Origin: an uncultured Collinsella sp.
GTDB lineage: Bacteria > Actinomycetota > Coriobacteriia > Coriobacteriales > Coriobacteriaceae
Assembly: GCA_958437935.1 (NCBI GenBank)
Contig: CAUBPS010000003.1
Location: forward strand, 1-64,000
Direction: 5' to 3'
DNA: 64,000 bases
Below are positions 61,304-64,000 of this stretch, piece after piece. The translations under genes and the position numbers were made by a program. The notes beneath the pieces were generated by a model. That model saw only the letters and a list, made by a program, of their open reading frames with translations, was not told the DNA's origin and did not search any database. Position 1 is the first letter of the stretch, and each line of letters starts with the position of its first letter.

Positions 61304-62026
61304 TTAATCCTCCTGATAGACGAGCGTGCCGACGGGCTCACCCGAAAGCGCGCGCTTGACGGTGTCCTCGCCATCGATGTTGAGGACCAAAATCGGCATA
61401 CGGTTATCCTGGCACAGGGCCGTAGCCGTGGAATCCATAACCTGCAGACCGCGGACGAGAACCTCGTGATAGGTAATCTTGTCAAAACGGACGGCATCGG
61501 CGCACTTGACGGGATCCTTGTCGTAGATGCCGTCAACCTTGGTGGCTTTAATCAAAATCTCGGCGCCGATCTCGCACGCACGAAGAGCCGCGGCGGTGTC
61601 GGTCGTAAAGTACGGATTGCCCGAACCGGCGGCAAAAATAACGACATTGCCCTTGGAAAGGTGGTTGATGGCGCGACGGCGAATATAGGGCTCGCAGATC
61701 TCGTTCATCTGGATAGCGCTCATCACGCGGCAGGGAACATCGTTATGCTCGAAGGCATCCTGCAGGGCGAGCGCGTTCATAACGGTTGCCAGCATGCCCA
61801 TGTAGTCGGCCTGAGCACGCTCCATGCCACCGGCAGCGCCGGCCATGCCGCGGAAAATATTGCCGCCGCCGACAACGACGCCCACCTCATGGCCAACGGC
61901 GAGCAGCTCCTTGACCTGCTTGGCAAGATGGTCGGTAACCTTGGGGTCGATGCCATATTGGCCGTCGCCCATCAGTGCTTCGCCGGAAAGCTTAAGAAGC
62001 ACGCGTTTATATCGGATGTCGGACAA
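61304..62026 (-). CDS. pyrH: UMP kinase
   Basis: PyrH phosphorylates UMP to UDP, directly continuing the pathway of the pyr operon 14 kb away. The 240-residue amino-acid-kinase protein shows RVLLKLSGEALMG near residue 8, VGVVVGGGNIFRG near 50, and FAAGSGNPYFTTDTAAALRA near 130. It is followed at once by frr. Confidence 0.97.
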   Translation of the reverse strand: MSDIRYKRVLLKLSGEALMGDGQYGIDPKVTDHLAKQVKELLAVGHEVGVVVGGGNIFRGMAGAAGGMERAQADYMGMLATVMNALALQDAFEHNDVPCRVMSAIQMNEICEPYIRRRAINHLSKGNVVIFAAGSGNPYFTTDTAAALRACEIGAEILIKATKVDGIYDKDPVKCADAVRFDKITYHEVLVRGLQVMDSTATALCQDNRMPILVLNIDGEDTVKRALSGEPVGTLVYQED

Positions 62027-62086
62027 AGCGATCCTCCTTTAGATTGAACTCTCAACATTCTATCAAAGGCTCTACGAAGAGCCATG

Positions 62087-62122
62087 AAAAAGCAGGCTGT
62101 GAGTAAAACCCACAGCCTGCTC
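62087..62122 (-). terminator. Terminator of rpsB-tsf
   Basis: GAGCAGGCTGTG / CACAGCCTGCT form an 11-bp stem with a short loop, followed by TTTTTC on the minus strand, 22 bases after tsf. Confidence 0.9.
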
Positions 62123-62144
62123 ATTACCAGCTACAAGAGCTTAT

Positions 62145-63014
62145 TTACTCGCCACGGACCAGACGGTCAAAGGCAACGACGGTAATGGTGTCGCCGAGCT
62201 CCTTGGAGACCTGCTCAGCGTACTTCTTGATGGTGAGGGAGCTGTCCTTGATGAACTCCTGCTCGGTGAGCACGGACTGCTTGTAGAACTTCTCCAGACG
62301 GCCGACAGCCATCTTCTCCTGGATAGCCTCGGGCTTGCCGGACTCGGCAGCCTGAGCCATGTAGATCTGCTTCTCGTGCTCGACGGTCTCGGCCGGAACC
62401 TGATCGCGGGTAGCGCAGATCGGGGCGACGGCAGCAACCTGAAGGGCAACGTCGTGAGCGAAGGTCTTGAAGGACTCAGCCTGAGCGGTCTCGGCCTTCT
62501 CGAAAGCAAACTCGACGAGGACGCCGATCTTACCACCCATGTGGATGTAAGAAGCGAGAGCGCCGTTCTCGGCCTTACGGGCGGCGAAGCGGGAGATCTT
62601 CATGTTCTCGCCCATGATGTGAATCATCTCGGTGAGCTCGGAGGAAACGGTCTCCTCGCCCATCGGCTTCTCGAGCAGAGCGTCGACGTCGGCAGGCTCG
62701 GTGGTAGCGACAACCTCAGCGACCTTGGAAGCAAAGCCGGTGAACTTGGCGTTGGAGCCAACGAAGTCGGTCTCGCAGGAGAGCTCGAGCAGAGCGCCGG
62801 TCTTGCCATCCTCGGAGACGAACGCGGCGACAGCGCCCTCGTTGGTCTCACGGCCAGCCTTCTTGGCAGCCTTGGCAAGGCCGTTCTTACGCAGAACGTC
62901 GACAGCGGCGTCCATGTCGCCGTCAGCCTCGACGAGAGCCTTCTTGCACTCCATCATCGGGGAGTCGGTCATCTCGCGGAGCTGCTTGACCATAGCGGCG
63001 GTAATCTGGGCCAT
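62145..63014 (-). CDS. tsf: Elongation factor Ts
   Basis: EF-Ts exchanges GDP on EF-Tu. The start ATG 63014 (MAQITAAMVKQLREMTDSPMMECKKAL) follows AAGGA, giving 289 residues. The N-terminal UBA domain and CETDFVGSNAKFTGFASKVAE near residue 75 are diagnostic. It follows rpsB by 45 bases in the near-universal order. Confidence 0.97.
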   Translation of the reverse strand: MAQITAAMVKQLREMTDSPMMECKKALVEADGDMDAAVDVLRKNGLAKAAKKAGRETNEGAVAAFVSEDGKTGALLELSCETDFVGSNAKFTGFASKVAEVVATTEPADVDALLEKPMGEETVSSELTEMIHIMGENMKISRFAARKAENGALASYIHMGGKIGVLVEFAFEKAETAQAESFKTFAHDVALQVAAVAPICATRDQVPAETVEHEKQIYMAQAAESGKPEAIQEKMAVGRLEKFYKQSVLTEQEFIKDSSLTIKKYAEQVSKELGDTITVVAFDRLVRGE

Positions 63015-63059
63015 TGTGGTTCCTTTCAAAGAGATGAAAAAGAATTAACTAAGACTGAT

Positions 63060-63788
63060 TTACTCGGCCTTGGGCTCAGCGGCCATCTCGGCCTCGGAGA
63101 CCTGCTCCTTGCCGGAGCCAGCGAGGCAGGCGTCAGCCATGAGCTCGCACATAAGGGTGACAGCGGAGATAGCGTCATCGTTGCAGGGGATGCCGTACTC
63201 GACCTCGTCGGGATCGGAGTTGGTGTCGATCAGAGCGACGACGGGGATGTTCAGGCGCTGGGCCTCCTTGATGGCGTTCTCCTCGCGCTTGGTGTCAATG
63301 ACGAAGAGAGCCTGGGGCAGACCCTTCATGTCGCGGGCGCCACCGAGGTTGGTCTGGAGCTTGGTGAGCTCCTTACCGAGCACAGCCTGCTCCTTCTTGG
63401 GGAGCACTGCCATGCGGCCGTCCTCGACCATGGCCTCGAGCTCCTCCATACGGTTGATGCGGGAGCGGATGGTGACGAAGTTGGTCAGCATACCGCCGAG
63501 CCAACGCTGGTTGATGTAAGGCATGTTGGCGCGCTCAGCAGCGTTCTTGACGGCCTCCTGAGCCTGCTTCTTGGTGCCGACGAACAGCACGTTGCCACCC
63601 TTGGCGACGTTCTTGACGAAGGTGTAGGCCTGGTCGGCGTCGAGGATGGTCTGCTTGAGGTCGAGGATGTAGATGCCGTTGCGCTCACCGAAGATGAACG
63701 GCTTCATCTTGGGGTTCCAGCGACGGGTCTGGTGACCGAAGTGGCAGCCGGCCTCGAGCAGGGTGCGGATATTAATCTTGGTAGCCAT
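63060..63788 (-). CDS. rpsB: 30S ribosomal protein uS2
   Basis: S2 is a structural protein of the small subunit. The 242-residue protein begins MATKINIRTLLEAGCHFGHQTRRWNPKMKPFIFGERNGIYILDL, the standard S2 opening, and has VALIDTNSDPDEVEYGIPCNDDA near 200. AGGAGG precedes the start. Confidence 0.97.
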   Translation of the reverse strand: MATKINIRTLLEAGCHFGHQTRRWNPKMKPFIFGERNGIYILDLKQTILDADQAYTFVKNVAKGGNVLFVGTKKQAQEAVKNAAERANMPYINQRWLGGMLTNFVTIRSRINRMEELEAMVEDGRMAVLPKKEQAVLGKELTKLQTNLGGARDMKGLPQALFVIDTKREENAIKEAQRLNIPVVALIDTNSDPDEVEYGIPCNDDAISAVTLMCELMADACLAGSGKEQVSEAEMAAEPKAE

Positions 63789-63929
63789 GTTAAACCTCCT
63801 GTGGTTTGCCTCCGCGCGGGGTCATCCTCCAAGACCAACCCGGACATGTGCTACCAAAGCCCGGGCACCACGGTATGAAGTAGCCGCGCGTGCGTGATAA
63901 AAACATGTTGCCGTGAAGCAACCCGATGA

Positions 63930-63958
63930 ATGATAGCAGGAATGCATCTTCCTGCCAA
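63930..63958 (-). promoter_or_regulatory. Promoter of rpsB-tsf
   Basis: On the minus strand TTGGCA (63958-63953) and TATCAT (63935-63930) are 17 bases apart, and the -10 has an extended TGC. The leader would be about 135 bases long, which leaves room for S2 autoregulation; no specific motif was recognised. Confidence 0.75.
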
Positions 63959-64000
63959 CCCGCAATCAAAACCACACACCTGAGTGCAGCGCGGAACGTC

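Overview
The window looks like a chromosomal housekeeping segment from a Coriobacteriia actinobacterium, most probably Collinsella. This is inferred from the high GC content, the actinobacterial gene block mihF-gmk-rpoZ, Firmicute-like gene order around recA and pyrR, a short RecO-Era-DgkA-YbeY-PhoH block, and leftover REP-type elements. No database was consulted, so genus level is an inference. Nearly everything from 3 kb to 48.8 kb is read on the minus strand; the plus-strand genes are lexA and its partner, rpmB, adhE and a small kinase-like gene. I found no tRNA, rRNA, CRISPR, prophage or intact insertion sequence.

0.2-3 kb: dut and nrdR (nucleotide supply), then a divergent SOS pair, a YneA-like LysM protein and lexA, sharing three LexA boxes; a membrane acyltransferase-like gene is coupled to lexA. 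3-21 kb, minus: hflX-miaA-miaB, spoVS, an unassigned GHKL ATPase, rny, recX-recA, cinA-pgsA, rimO, yajQ-type gene, rodZ-type gene, ftsK, rnj. The order parallels the Bacillus spoIIIE-ymfM-pgsA-cinA-recA-rny-spoVS-miaB region. 21.1-21.8 kb: a 650-base gene-free stretch holding two very long inverted repeats with the same 69-base core in opposite orientation; this is the most unusual DNA in the window. 21.8-36.5 kb, minus: pnp, rpsO, then a long colinear block recO-era-dgkA-ybeY-phoH-mtaB-dnaJ-dnaJ2-hemW-dus-lepA, and rpsT. 36.6-40.7 kb: holA-comEC-comEA. 40.8-43.3 kb: thiI-rpoZ-gmk-mihF. 43.5-48.8 kb: the UMP pathway operon pyrR-B-C-K-D-F with an attenuator-like leader. 49.3-53.5 kb, plus: rpmB, a REP-transposase relic, adhE with an operator-like palindrome, and a phosphotransferase-fold gene. 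53.7-63.8 kb, minus: rpsB-tsf and pyrH-frr-uppS-cdsA-dxr-rseP-ispG-proS, a classical translation, isoprenoid and envelope-lipid cluster.

The genes cover connected core processes: DNA damage response and uptake (lexA, recA, recX, cinA, comEA, comEC, ftsK, recO), RNA turnover (rny, rnj, pnp, ybeY), tRNA and ribosome modification (miaA, miaB, mtaB, rimO, dus, thiI), pyrimidine synthesis, and envelope precursors. The main leads are: (1) the paired long inverted repeats between pnp and rnj, with compensatory stem changes; (2) an 11-base helically phased direct repeat shared by the recA and comEA upstream regions, suggesting joint control of DNA uptake and recombination; (3) a MutL-like GHKL ATPase between rny and spoVS; (4) a second DnaJ that ends in membrane segments; and (5) a site-2 protease with an inserted winged-helix-like domain.
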